Shown: piece after piece, positions 1 to 8,930 of the stretch
How positions within the stretch are numbered: position 1 is the stretch's first letter
How the letters are laid out: each line of letters begins with the position of its first letter
From: Saccoglossus kowalevskii
Taxonomy: Eukaryota; Hemichordata; Enteropneusta; Harrimaniidae
Length of the DNA: 13,440 nucleotides
Direction of reading: 5' to 3'
NCBI RefSeq assembly: GCF_000003605.2
Contig: NW_003119425.1
Span: 1,799,445-1,812,884, forward strand
Notes under the pieces: generated by a model
The model's database searches: none
Seen by the model: only the letters and a program-made list of their open reading frames with translations
Told to the model about the DNA's origin: nothing
Made by a program: the position numbers and the translations under genes

Positions 1-449
1 CGCTTACAGCATTCTATTTCCCTTGGTTACCGGACGTCAGCGCTTACGCCCGCAGCCGTAGCCGTCCAGGAGTTTTTACTTTCGAAAGTTGGGCGAATAA
101 AAAACTGTTTTTTTTTGTTGTTGTTAAAAATTTGCACAGAAACAGCGAAAAATTTCAGAAACATCTCAAATATGTAAGTCTAAGCAGGCAGAGTGTTGAG
201 CATGGCTTTATTGTAGTATTACAGGTCCGTTTACGCAGAACAGAACTTGGAATGTTATCAAATTACGTCACTCAGTCACGTGTCTTTAGGCCGGAATCCC
301 GGCCAAGTGGAACAATATGGCGATTACTAGTTACCTGTGACTTTCTTGCCATTCGCAAGGAACGCCGGGAACCAGCGAAGAATATATGCAACAACAACAA
401 AATCTGCATGTTTTCAGTGTTTCCTGTGTATGAGGGCGCTATAACGTAC
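1..449. other. Left flank, no clear gene
   Basis: Bases 1-70 are G+C- and CpG-richer than the rest and contain a CRE-like GACGTCAG at 33-40. Bases 263-282 hold a CRE-like TTACGTCA followed by an E-box CACGTG. A 120-codon plus-strand frame covers 132-494 but starts at TTG and has no recognisable motif. If the minus-strand gene is spliced at 470, this stretch is intron and the next exon is not evident here. Confidence 0.3.
207..212 (-). terminator. Possible poly(A) signal AATAAA
   Basis: The minus strand carries AATAAA about 240 bases past the TAA of the cysteine-rich frame, followed by several CA dinucleotides where cleavage could occur. The downstream GU-rich element is weak. It would serve a transcript in which the frame is not spliced at its end. 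AATAAA is common by chance in AT-rich DNA. Confidence 0.25.
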
Positions 450-473
450 TTACAAGCTTCCGTTCTCACCTTG
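450..473 (-). other. Two overlapping candidate splice donors
   Basis: Two donor-like sequences lie 16 bases apart on the minus strand. The first, CAAG/GTGAGA, cuts after 470 and is close to consensus on both sides. The second, CTT/GTAAGT, cuts after 454 and has a perfect intronic part but a weaker exon side; its TAA is also the stop codon of the unspliced frame. The first gives a phase 1 intron and the second a phase 2 intron. Confidence 0.5.
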
Positions 474-710
474 CGTCTTGCATCGTCCTATTGAATTGTC
501 TTTGTTTGTGAAGGTAGAACACTTAACACAGTAACCGGGATCGGTTGCAAAACCTGATAACAAACACGCTTCGTCAGTGGGACAGTCATTGTCGTCGTTA
601 CAGAATCCATCCTGACGGTTAATATGCTTCAATGCGGCGACACTTGTAAATGGACTACATATGACGAGTATAATACCCATTGTAACTGCCATGGCTATTA
701 TTTTCCTCAT
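450..710 (-). CDS. Secreted six-cysteine peptide exon (Dickkopf-N-like spacing)
   Basis: The frame opens with an ATG at 710-708 with A at -3 and runs 86 codons to a TAA at 452-450. Residues 1-26 form a signal peptide: basic RK, a hydrophobic core about residues 4-18, and a small-residue SVAA end predicting cleavage after Ala26. The mature part has cysteines at 37, 43, 49, 61, 64 and 77 (spacing C-5-C-5-C-11-C-2-C-12-C) with acidic residues between the first two. The first five cysteines resemble the start of the Dickkopf N-terminal cysteine-rich domain, but the same spacing also occurs in other small disulfide-rich secreted proteins, so function is not assigned. The product is predicted extracellular. 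CAAG/GTGAGA at 469 suggests an exon end at 470 (phase 1), which would remove the last six residues; the next exon would then lie at lower coordinates. Otherwise the peptide is complete with six cysteines. Signal peptide and cysteine pattern are seen; role is unknown. Confidence 0.72.
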   Translation of the reverse strand: MRKIIAMAVTMGIILVICSPFTSVAALKHINRQDGFCNDDNDCPTDEACLLSGFATDPGYCVKCSTFTNKDNSIGRCKTQGENGSL

Positions 711-736
711 TCTGAAACTAGATGTATTGACAGAAA
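711..736 (-). other. Candidate splice acceptor just upstream of the ATG
   Basis: On the minus strand the bases before the start codon read TTTCTGTCAATACATCTAG then TTTCAG, followed by A and the ATG. The AG is at 713-712, so an exon would start at 711. The tract is moderately pyrimidine-rich. This suggests an untranslated 5' exon at higher coordinates. The alternative is that transcription simply starts nearby; I see no convincing TATA box. Confidence 0.45.
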
Positions 737-2040
737 TTGATTAGGTTTATTAACGTGATACATATTCACGCGTTGTTAAATGTATATGCACGTCTAGTAT
801 AATTAATTGCGTTGAATATTTACGTGATGTAACAATGCTCGCTGGCGAAGTGTAATGCCAACAGAACTGGAAAAACAGAATAGCGCCACCAATCGATTTC
901 AAGTAGACAGTTTTCAATATTGGCTTTGGTTGGTTTAGTTACAAAGATTGTTCTAATGATAACACTGTTTATATGGACGTATTGTTAAGTGAAGATTTTC
1001 GAAGCTTATTTCTCTTCCAAATGAATTTCGGCAAAGAGAGTCAGATCAATTATAATGCGTTGGGTTTAAGTATGCTCAAGGACACGCCCAATATGATTAC
1101 AATCAATGTTGGTAAAGAACCCTGGCCGCCGGTATCAGGCCGCAGTACGCCATATTGTTTTCAATCCTAAATCAATTCAGTCGGTCTCAATACCATTAAT
1201 GAAATAAACTGCCCTCATTAAGATTAATAGAGTGATGTAAACAAGATGTGGATATGTACGAAAGCATTGTTAGAGTCATATTGACTAAGCGTGTCAATTG
1301 CCAGAACATTGCGTCATTATTGATCGTTTACGTGTTCAAAAAAAACAATTTGCTTATGGCATCTTGACCACAGCTATGTCATTTATATTTAGCCATACAG
1401 TTTCTCAATACAGCCCATAATACTTCCACAATTTGCATATAGCCTAATTCTTCTAAACGACACAACACAATTCAACACGATTGCGGCGAAGGTATGTGAA
1501 GTCGTCGTTAACAAACAAGCAATTCAATGTTGTTCAAGTTGCATTTCCCAGTGGTATACAATTTTCAGCAAAGTTATGAATGCACAATATGAATTCTCAC
1601 TGAACTAACAGCTAAGAAAATGTCGATATTTGCACACAGGGATATTGTCAATAAAACAAAACAAACAAGAATAAAATAGATACAAACTTGTTACAAGCTT
1701 GCGAAAACAACTGTGACAGTTTACGACTATATCTTCAATCAGCAATGATGTTTTTGTAATGTGACCTCAAAGGTATTAATGGCAGTAGTATTAATAATGA
1801 TGATGCAATGTTTTATCCTGGTTGGTTGGTATTTATAGTTATTTACACAGCCATACGAATTTTAACAAAAAAAAATTTGAATCTATATTTATCTAAAAAA
1901 CTATGATTTTTAAAAGAAATTATTCGACATTATTATATATATGGCAGTGAAAACAATTAAGCCGTCTAGTGGGTTCATGGTGTTCGAGACTGTTACCGAC
2001 GACACTCCCTAATTATAAGCTCTGATACGAATCTTGTAAA
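737..2040. other. Non-coding AT-rich stretch
   Basis: I see no supported gene. The longest open frame (973-1170 plus, 65 codons) has no signal peptide, motif or splice context. Oligo(A) and oligo(T) runs, an octamer-like ATTTGCAT at 1431-1438 and TA-rich tracts are the only notable content. If the minus-strand peptide gene has an upstream exon, this is its intron. Confidence 0.4.
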
Positions 2041-2066
2041 ATGTGGTATGACATTGTATGACTGAA

Positions 2067-2083
2067 TAGCACGAGTCGTGCTA
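2067..2083. repeat. 17-bp palindrome
   Basis: TAGCACGA and TCGTGCTA are perfect inverted arms of 8 bp around a single central G. It could be a binding site for a dimeric factor or a chance cruciform sequence. It contains two CpGs in a region poor in them. Confidence 0.8.
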
Positions 2084-2125
2084 GTCGATACGACCACCAT
2101 AAAGTATGTGCATACACAGAGACTA

Positions 2126-2143
2126 AAGACATGTTAATGTCTT
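2126..2143. repeat. Short hairpin, 7-bp arms
   Basis: AAGACAT and ATGTCTT pair perfectly across the tetraloop GTTA. It lies 43 bases to the right of the 17-bp palindrome. No run of T or gene end is attached, so it is not interpreted as a terminator. Confidence 0.75.
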
Positions 2144-3278
2144 GAAGATTACTACTATTAATGTAATAAATACACGATGCAGCCTAATTATTGTTTTTAA
2201 ATAGCTGTCGTATGGATTTCATATTTTCCATGCCGAAGATGCATTTCTTCGCATACTGACAAACGCTAGAAAATACAGTAGTCATTCTGTATGAGTTGTT
2301 AGCAGCTGCAACATTGTGCGAAGTGCAGTCACTTTTTGTGCAGTAGACAGAACGTACGTACCCGTCATGGCGTTTACCCGGATTTTCCAACAATTTTATA
2401 TATCTACGTGGTGTAAACTATAACCCCATTACATATCAAGAGATGTTGCGCGATATGTTCTCTCAGTCACACGAGAAGGTGAAACTAAAATAGTTAATAC
2501 CATGAAAACAGCAAACATCTCTCAAACAAAACAATAGTATCTGAAAGTCCGAAAAGACCGATTTTAGTGCATGATTCGATTCAAAAGCATTTGACAGTAT
2601 GAATCCCACGAACAATGGAGTTCGGATTATATAAAACAATTTTAAATCGTGTCAAGTTGTGATAAAGGAGAATTCAAAGAAAATTCAACTTTGTAAAATA
2701 GGAGCAGGACAAGTCTTTGAGCTCAGTCTGAGCTATATGTCTAGCCGAATCTTATTTTCTCTGTTTATGAATGGTCTTGTATTTAATGTTCAACGACATT
2801 CCCAATACCTTGCATTAATTAAGGGACAATTTGTGTTAACTAAAATGTAGCTGACGCTATTACTGTAATTTTATACAAAAATGGCAGATGTACAACACTG
2901 TTGTTCTATAACATATATCACGGATCACACAATGTGAAATGTGAAGGATTGGGCTTGGCTGTTTTTTTTTATAAAAAAATATCACTTTGTCACACCAATT
3001 TGTTCATTAATTATTATGACATCGGCAATTCAATTTTAGTGTTATTGATTTTCAAGCCATTCCCAAAACGGCACATAGAAAGTGTATTGTCACAACTGTG
3101 GTGAAACTGAAAATGGTGATATTTTATCCCAAGTTAATTTAGTTATAATGATATTTATAATTATAGCTTAGATGTTACAGAGATTATTTTGATTTCATTT
3201 CTTGTTTATCCATGTATCATTTGTGTTTATCTAATGTTTTTTAATATTTATTTTAAACATATAAAACACTTAGATGAT
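2144..3278. other. Non-coding AT-rich stretch
   Basis: Open frames of 63 to 69 codons occur at 2184-2393 (minus), 2659-2850 (plus) and 2901-3104 (plus). They begin mostly at non-ATG codons, carry no motif and lack convincing splice sites, so I do not call them genes. Long T and A runs at about 2961-2977 break up the sequence. Confidence 0.4.
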
Positions 3279-3306
3279 AACTCTAGCTAATTAACTCTAG
3301 CTAATT
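3279..3306. repeat. Exact tandem duplication, 14-bp unit x2
   Basis: The unit AACTCTAGCTAATT occurs twice in direct tandem, followed by AAC, which would begin a third copy. Perfect identity suggests recent slippage duplication. Confidence 0.9.
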
Positions 3307-3885
3307 AACAAATCTGAATGTTATTGGGATGCTACTTAAATGAGTGTTTGAATCATAAAATAAAACGAGCTTTGCTATTATTTGTATAATATTTGCCTGT
3401 GAAGACGCTTAGATGAAGAGTATATGTGATTGTTCATTGTGTCTAATCAGATGCTCTCAAACTAGCAGTCAGTGAAGGTTGTTGAACAGTATTTTCTGAC
3501 AAAGGATAATCAATTGATTGGTATGTTTACATAACAATGGATACTAACATATCATTGGTAACATGCACAAGGTTTCCCCTTAATTTGCACCATTTTGTAT
3601 TATTATATATGCAATATCACTGGTCAATGAATTTCAACATTTAAAGTATTTTGTTGTAATATTAGAACAAATCATTCAGTGGTTTAGTTTAGTAGTGGCT
3701 TCACATTTTTCTTGAACTTTGAAAATGAATCTTACTATTTTACTTGGACCACTGTCAAATCTACTACGTTAGTGTCACATGTTTCAAATTTACACCAATG
3801 ATTCACAAGATGATGTGAATGTGTCTGGGTTTTGTAATGAAATTTTTTTTTCACGGAATACTGAGCCATCAAAAGTGATAACTAG
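3307..3885. other. Non-coding AT-rich stretch
   Basis: No gene, tRNA or mobile-element signature is recognisable here on either strand. Confidence 0.4.
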
Positions 3886-4020
3886 CGGTAAATTACCGGA
3901 CTGAAAAACACTTCTTTGCAAACTTTTCAAAACAGGTCCTTCAAACAATCGAGATTCATTTGCATGACTCTGTGTGTATGCCGTAAATTTCAGTCGGAAA
4001 TACTGCAGTGTCCGGTAATT
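3886..4020. repeat. Inverted repeat AATTACCGGAC with inner palindrome
   Basis: AATTACCGGAC at 3891-3901 is exactly inverted at 4010-4020, 108 bases away. The left copy also overlaps a near-perfect palindrome, CGGTAA-A-TTACCG, at 3886-3898, so three alternately oriented copies of the same 6-mer are present. A 78-codon minus-strand frame (3790-4026) spans it, but no protein family is recognisable. It may be the core of a small palindromic element. Confidence 0.6.
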
Positions 4021-4196
4021 AGTCACAAGACTTTATGTAACAAATGACTACTTAGTATGCATTACTCTATATCCAGGCTTTCAAAAATATATGGTTTTTA
4101 GAAATCTCGTAACATACTTTACGCTGTCTAAGTAAAGCTCGATAGAACACAACTAATATTTGTTCTGAAAAAGGTCCTGGTCAAATCAACAATCAA

Positions 4197-4211
4197 TAAC
4201 CCTAACCCTAA
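4197..4211. repeat. Telomere-like CCCTAA motif, two and a half units
   Basis: TAACCCTAACCCTAA matches the animal telomere repeat for 15 bases only. It is too short to be a telomere and may be chance or a tiny interstitial insertion. Confidence 0.5.
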
Positions 4212-4803
4212 TGATATTATGAAACAGGAAATTTGTAATCGAATGGAAAACATTTAGTTTATTTTAGATATATGACAATTATATAGATGACACCTGGGGA
4301 GAAATCTCCTGGTAAATAATCCGTTTAACTTGTTTGAATGTCTTTATATTCCAGTCGGTTTGTAGCTTAACTAGTACTGTATTGCCGGAAAAGCATAAAT
4401 CGGGAAAAACATATAGCCTTCCTATATTGACATAACAATTAACATACACACCATCCCCGATTTGAAGATACACCATTAATAAAATACAGAAATCCGTCAG
4501 CGGTGCGAACCTTTCAAGTCTAAATTTTCCACAGATATATATCAAGCTAAAAATTGTTTTACTGGTAACTAAGCAACCGTATGTGAACAGTGAGACACTG
4601 AAAATAATATGTTAGTGCATTTGTGTTTAAGTTTAAAAACAATGGAATTCCCATTGGAACATTCCATTCGTGTATATTGTATTCGTCTACCATCTCATGC
4701 TATATGTACCTTTTTGTCTGATTCTTCCTAAATTCTTAGTACACACGTGAGCGCACTAAAATTATCAGTTTATGAAGGTAAAAAGTATTCTGGCAATTTG
4801 TCG
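4212..4803. other. Non-coding stretch with one unassigned open frame
   Basis: An 88-codon minus-strand frame runs from 4545 to 4279, starting at TTG. Its last codons hold a weak donor-like CCCCAG/GTGTCA. No signal peptide or domain is recognisable, and a length of 88 codons is possible by chance. A small palindromic stretch CAATGG-AATTC-CCATTG is near 4641-4657. I see no supported gene. Confidence 0.35.
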
Positions 4804-4853
4804 CACTCAGACTGTTTTAACTATGACTTTCTGAGTGTAAAAACAGTCATAGT
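4804..4853. repeat. Three interleaved inverted repeats (pseudoknot-capable)
   Basis: CACTCAGA (4804-4811) pairs with TCTGAGTG (4830-4837). ACTATGACT (4820-4828) pairs with AGTCATAGT (4845-4853). GACTGTTTT (4810-4818) pairs with AAAACAGTC (4840-4848). The first two pairings interleave as in an H-type pseudoknot; the third competes with both. All arms are perfect. Whether it is transcribed or folds is not known. Confidence 0.7.
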
Positions 4854-5790
4854 AATTTTAATCGTTTACCAATGAGTCTATTTTACAAATGTGTCAACGG
4901 GTAACCAACGGCATGCCATTGCAGTACTATCAGCGCACGGCATAAGATATGTGACGGGTGGTATTTAGTACATGTGAATGGTAACACATGTAGTAATTAT
5001 GTCATGATTTGAGTATCTCGTGACTGAATAAATTTGACCTCTTTATATGCAGTATAATATTTATACTATTTTAACATTTTTTGGTCCTGGTACAAGGGAG
5101 CGGTTTTGCCTGTTGTCATAGTAATCGTTCGCTTTAAATGCAATAAGTTTACATAGTACCTAGTTTCTAAACCCAACTTCATGCAACCAGTTTTATTTTG
5201 CCCTAATAAACATGTCAATGTCTGATAATACAATATATATCTTCTCGTTACAACCATTTTAAAATTACTGTTCATATTTACCTTTCAATAATAAACTAAA
5301 TGTATCAGCTTGGAAGCCGAAAATTATACAAATAAATTCCTAAACGTTTGGCGATTTTGAGATATAGAACAAGCTTAATCAGCTAAGTTCATAATGACTT
5401 TAAAATTGTTATGGAATTTTTTTTTGAAAATATTCTCTGAATCCACATGATATTATTTTTTAAATGTTATCTTGTGGAATAATTGTAAAATGACTAGTTG
5501 CAAGTTGACCAAAAGAGGCATAATTGCATAAGAGTTACCCACAATCAGTTGGATTATGATTAAAAATTGAACACGAGGGAAGAGATTAGGAACAGACTGG
5601 TTATCAAAATAAAGTATATAAGTGTTATAAGGTATATTGCTGACATGGATACCCTCAGTTCAATTATTTGCAAAAAACAGATGCATTCGCCAAAGGATCT
5701 GATCTTGGATGCTAGGTGTTATATGATGCAAGAAAGTACGTGGACACACAACCAAAAATAATCCTCTACACATTTACGAAATACTAATTT
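4854..5790. other. Non-coding AT-rich stretch
   Basis: Open frames at 5066-5275 (minus, 69 codons) and 5567-5761 (plus, 64 codons, starting at TTG) show no motif or splice context. I see no supported gene, RNA or element before the left end of the mariner remnant. Confidence 0.4.
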
Positions 5791-5796
5791 ACGAGG

Positions 5797-5833
5797 TGCC
5801 CTCAGTAAGTTTGCGACTTTTTTCGTAGGGACA
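5797..5833. repeat. Mariner left terminal inverted repeat
   Basis: This 37-base repeat ends in TTTTTTCGTAGGGACA on its inner side. It matches the reverse complement of 6445-6482 at about 32 of 38 aligned positions. Confidence 0.9.
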
Positions 5834-5844
5834 AGCACGGTCTA

Positions 5845-6311
5845 CTAGTCTTCTTCAAATGCAATACACTTGTTGTATGGTTCCAACACAACTTCTGACC
5901 CCCCCCCCCGGAAGTCCTCGACCTTTGTCGCCACAGCCTCTTCCATCTCCTCAATAGTTTCAAAACGACTGCCTCTAAGGTTTTCCTAGAGCTTTGGGGA
6001 CAACCAAAAGTCACAGGGAGCAAGGATGTGGAGAGGGTGAGGAACTGTCTTGATGCCCATCGCGGTCAAATAGTTGGAAACACGGATGGAGTTGGGGACT
6101 AGTGCATTGTCCTGGTGAAAACTTTAAACTTTTCACGTATTGTCCTTATTCATAAACGTACAAATCCATAAAAGTACGAATTGTCCTCACCAACTACGGT
6201 GTTATGACTTCCCTCCGCCTCTCACATCTGAAGCAGTTTATAAGTCTGCAAAGTGTTCGTTTTGAGCTTAACACAAAATTTTATATCGTATCGCTCTTCC
6301 AAAGTGTCCTC
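5845..6311 (-). pseudogene. Mariner transposase pseudogene
   Basis: The enzyme would cut and paste the element at TA sites with a DDD triad. From 6117 to 5848 one frame holds 90 codons with a single internal TAG at 5988-5986. It begins HQDNA, with the second catalytic Asp, and continues IKTVPHP, LAPCDFW, ENLRG, ETIEEM and YNKCI, the usual mariner carboxyl half. The Asp-to-Asp spacing is 32 residues because two residues of the PYSPDLAP motif are missing; restoring them gives the DD34D spacing. Upstream, in another frame, EERYDIKFCVKL near 6305 matches the amino-terminal helix-turn-helix start, and VVGEDNSYFYGF near 6190 resembles the first catalytic Asp block. Most sequence between these blocks is deleted. 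Stops at 6225 and beyond plus frameshifts make it non-functional. An 11-base C run at 5899-5909 lies inside it. Confidence 0.85.
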
Positions 6312-6444
6312 CCGTCCCGACTGCCCTTTGCAATAAACGTCAACAAATATTCGTCTCTTTCAACCTGGAAAATAATTGTTGATTATCTCCTTAGAAATAT
6401 GGTAATTACATATCAAAATTAAAAGAGTCTGGGATGATTTTAAC

Positions 6445-6482
6445 TGTCCCTACGAAAAATATCTCAAAACTTATTGAAGGCA
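6445..6482. repeat. Mariner right terminal inverted repeat
   Basis: It begins TGTCCCTACGAAAAA on the inner side and is the inverted partner of 5797-5833, with one 1-base gap and five substitutions. Differences between the two ends show that the copy is old. Confidence 0.9.
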
Positions 6483-6495
6483 ATGGCCTGATGGA

Positions 6496-7314
6496 TTAGA
6501 TCAATTAATCACCTTGGGTTCTTTGATAAACAATTACTATCGATTAGAAAAGTGTAATACCCAATTCCGGGATAAATTCAAGTCCATGCAAATATTTACC
6601 TTAGTTAATATGTCATATACTGTCTCAAAGTAGACTCCTCTGTGAGATAACACACCCGATTGTTATATCGGCTTGAGGGTCATTCATTTCAAACCAGGTT
6701 CCTATTTGCTCTTGGACAGAGAGAGGCAGTGAACCTAATTACCTAATAAAACACAGCGTTATGATGAATACATCCACAATTGTGTTTTAATGGCACATGT
6801 GGGTATATTCTTGTTAACATCACTCGGAAATTGGCCTCGATATACAATATTCTACTACAGTAAACCTAAAGGTTCCTATATTTAATTTCCATACTGAAAT
6901 CCCATTTTTGCTCACTTTATGGCTGCCTAATCATCGTTCATTGGGTAAAGTAAAGTTAGTTTACAGTGTTTCTACATATTTTGGTCGTGTTTGGAAAGTG
7001 TACAATGATTGATTTTCATTCTGATAAATACATTTATCATAGTGAAGAACATGCATTTAAATATGTGCAGCAAATGAACTTCTGGCAGTGTCTGGCTGCA
7101 TAATCTTAATCATATAATTATAATTTCAAATACCTCATTATTTTTCTGATCGTCCGAGATTGTAGTCTACAGAAACAATACCAGATGTATCAGCTTCATG
7201 GGTTGTGGGCATTCGTATTTTTTCCGGATTAACTAAATACATTACAACATTACTTGTTTTTATGCGGAGTTGTATTTGTTCACAATTTTGTCTGACTATC
7301 AGGGGGAAAATCTT
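6496..7314. other. Non-coding stretch right of the mariner
   Basis: Only a 65-codon minus-strand frame (7138-7335) without recognisable domain is present. I see no RNA gene or element. Confidence 0.4.
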
Positions 7315-7690
7315 CTCTCCGGGTGTTCTCCACACTTGTCAGGGGAGAATCTCGTCTCGTCTCTCTATCTCGTCCCCTTGAGGTACGGGATCGGGAAAGC
7401 CAGTTAAGCTTTACAGTCAAATAAGACACACACAACGAAATACGTTTCAGCTCTCGTCTTAGTCGATCTTTTGGAGCACTCTATAAGACACAGCGCCCTG
7501 GGGAAAAGTCCCCAAGACTCTCACAAGGCTGAACCAAGACTCGCCCAAAACTGGACTGCCTCAAGGCTCGCCCCTGGACTGGACTCTCGACTGCCCAGGA
7601 CTGCACTCTCTCTCTACTGCGTCTATCGTGCTGTGCTCCCCAAGACCAACTCAAACTCTCTTTATTCATTTTCAAAACTCTAACCAATTA
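7315..7690. repeat. G+C-richer CT-biased tract with degenerate repeats
   Basis: Base composition changes sharply here. The plus strand is rich in CTC, GACTC and CTGGACTG motifs: AAGACTC or AAGGCTC followed by GCCC and CTGGACTG recurs at about 7530-7600, and TCTCGTCTCGTCTC occurs near 7351. A perfect hairpin TGGGGA-AAAG-TCCCCA is at 7499-7514. Both strands are open for about 70 codons (7471-7683 plus, 7481-7687 minus), which low-complexity sequence alone can explain. It may be part of an unrecognised transposable element such as an LTR or 5' untranslated region, but I found no matching second copy, primer-binding site or target duplication. Confidence 0.4.
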
Positions 7691-8511
7691 CAATGCAGTA
7701 AAAAGACTCTAGGGCGTAACCTTCAATCATAAAGCCAATCACACTAAGTACTGAATACGTCATATCTTTTGATTAATCGTTCACTACATTAATAACTATG
7801 GAAATCAACTGTCAGAATCTTAGTCAGAATGGCGGCGGTTATCTGGTAACTAGTTCCAAATCACTGAGCCAAGTTCCGTCCAAAACTTCAAATAGGCCTG
7901 AACGATGACAGACACAACACAGCAATTCAGCTAATAATCAGCTAATTAAGTCGGTCAACAGATACGCAAAAACAAATTCATGACATGACACTTGAAAATT
8001 AATCATGAATGACGCCTTCATTGATTTATTTTGTTATGTATACATATCTAAACACAACTATCACAAGTATATGTATTAAATATTCACAAATTAATTAATC
8101 ATAGACCTCAACTAAAGTTAGGTTTGCAACTTATTTCCTAACCAATTGGAAGGCGGGTGGAAGGCTATTGGGTGAACAATAGTGTCTAGTAAACCTGATT
8201 CGAAAAAAATTCAACTTTGATGAGTCTTTTTTTTCCCGTTTATATCATATTTATGTCATATCCCACGGGCAGTTATAGGTTACTTATATTGCTTCTTGAA
8301 TTTTGCAAATAACCTCATTGATTATTAAGGAGTATGTGATAAATCTGGCTTTTGGTTACCCTGTCCAGCGAGGTCTTGTAATCTTGTTAATTGACTTTGA
8401 AAACGTTCCCCTGATGATGTCATTTTCTAATAAACAATCACGCAGTCGCCCTCCACATTGATGGTTCGAATAAGGTTACCATTCCATTACTTGTTAACAT
8501 TGATGTATATG
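7691..8511. other. Non-coding AT-rich stretch
   Basis: A YY1-like ATGGCGGC lies at 7829-7836. Nothing else on either strand supports a gene or element. Confidence 0.4.
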
Positions 8512-8514
8512 ACC

Positions 8515-8665
8515 AGTCACTGGTAGCATAGTAGTTGTTGCATCAGACTCATGATCGGTAGACCCAAGTTTAAACGGGGTCGACCCCTACCCTGGGTGAG
8601 TGTGTCACAGACTCAATGGTTAGGCCAATTCCACTGGCCGAAATTCATTCACTAATGAATGCGAC
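8515..8665 (+). mobile_element. tRNA-derived SINE-like repeat (Met-like head)
   Basis: Bases 8521-8536 contain TAGCATAGTAGTTG, close to the polymerase III A box. They are followed by CATCAGACTCATGATCGG, which aligns with a tRNA anticodon arm with anticodon CAT (Met). A degenerate B box, AAGTTTAAACGG, follows at about 8567-8578, in a GACCC/GGGTC stem. There is no CCA-ready acceptor stem and the anticodon stem has mismatches, so this is not a working tRNA gene. The non-tRNA body continues with CCTACCCTGGGTGAGTG and a hairpin GGCCA...TGGCC. The right edge is uncertain, and no target duplication was found. Confidence 0.55.
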
Positions 8666-8671
8666 TTTGTG

Positions 8672-8930
8672 GTCGTCGCGCTGCGCATTTGCGATATTTG
8701 TGTTGATAAAAATTCATTTTTCCATAATTCAAATGGAATTCAAGGTATAAGGTTTGACCTGGGCGCGACTTGCACTGATTAACGCCGGTGACTCCTTTCA
8801 ATCACCTGAAAAGTACCTAGTTAAAGCTTGGTAACGTCTCAGTTTGTACTCGTTTATCTGCCCAACAGTCAAAGTCGCCATCTTTGTTTATATGAGACCC
8901 ATATATATCGCACATGCGTGGCGCGACGAC
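8672..8930. mobile_element. Possible MITE: 26-bp inverted repeats around 207 bp
   Basis: The segment 8672-8697, starting GTCGTCGCGC and ending GCGATAT, is inverted at 8905-8930 with 23 of 26 identical positions. Similarity stops outside and inside these arms. The arms are very CpG-rich compared with their surroundings. The interior has no long open frame. It holds a YY1-like GTCGCCATCTTTG near 8874-8886. The inverted repeats and small size fit a miniature inverted-repeat element or the palindromic part of a larger repeat with the adjacent SINE-like sequence. No target duplication is evident. Confidence 0.5.

Larger units (their letters stand above)
5791..6495 (-). mobile_element. Internally deleted mariner transposon (DD34D type)
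   Basis: The element is bounded by imperfect terminal inverted repeats at 5797-5833 and 6445-6482 and encloses transposase remnants on the minus strand. It is about 0.7 kb, against about 1.3 kb for intact mariners, so roughly half has been lost. The left edge follows a TA at 5790-5791 (TACGAGG...), the target used by this family. The right edge is blurred by a small insertion-like difference and ends near 6495, without an intact TA. Inability to encode transposase means it could only have moved, if at all, with help from an intact relative. Outer coordinates are approximate to a few bases. Confidence 0.85.

Noticed and set aside
132-494. 120-codon plus-strand open frame, the longest in the window
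   Set aside because: It starts at TTG, has no signal peptide or domain, and overlaps antisense the better-supported cysteine-rich exon.
3790-4026. 78-codon minus-strand open frame with plausible codon choice
   Set aside because: No motif recognised and it coincides with an inverted-repeat structure; no splice support.
4197-4211. Chromosome end or true interstitial telomere
   Set aside because: Only two and a half CCCTAA units are present, embedded in ordinary sequence.
4279-4545. 88-codon minus-strand open frame
   Set aside because: It starts at TTG, lacks a convincing acceptor, and shows no recognisable family; this length is expected occasionally by chance.
6204-6422. 72-codon plus-strand open frame
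   Set aside because: It is antisense to the mariner transposase remnant and inside the element.
7471-7687. Overlapping open frames on both strands
   Set aside because: Both lie in the CT-rich degenerate repeat tract, where low stop-codon content explains them.
8521-8590. Functional tRNA-Met gene
   Set aside because: The anticodon and T stems have mismatches, the B box is degenerate and no paired acceptor stem is seen.
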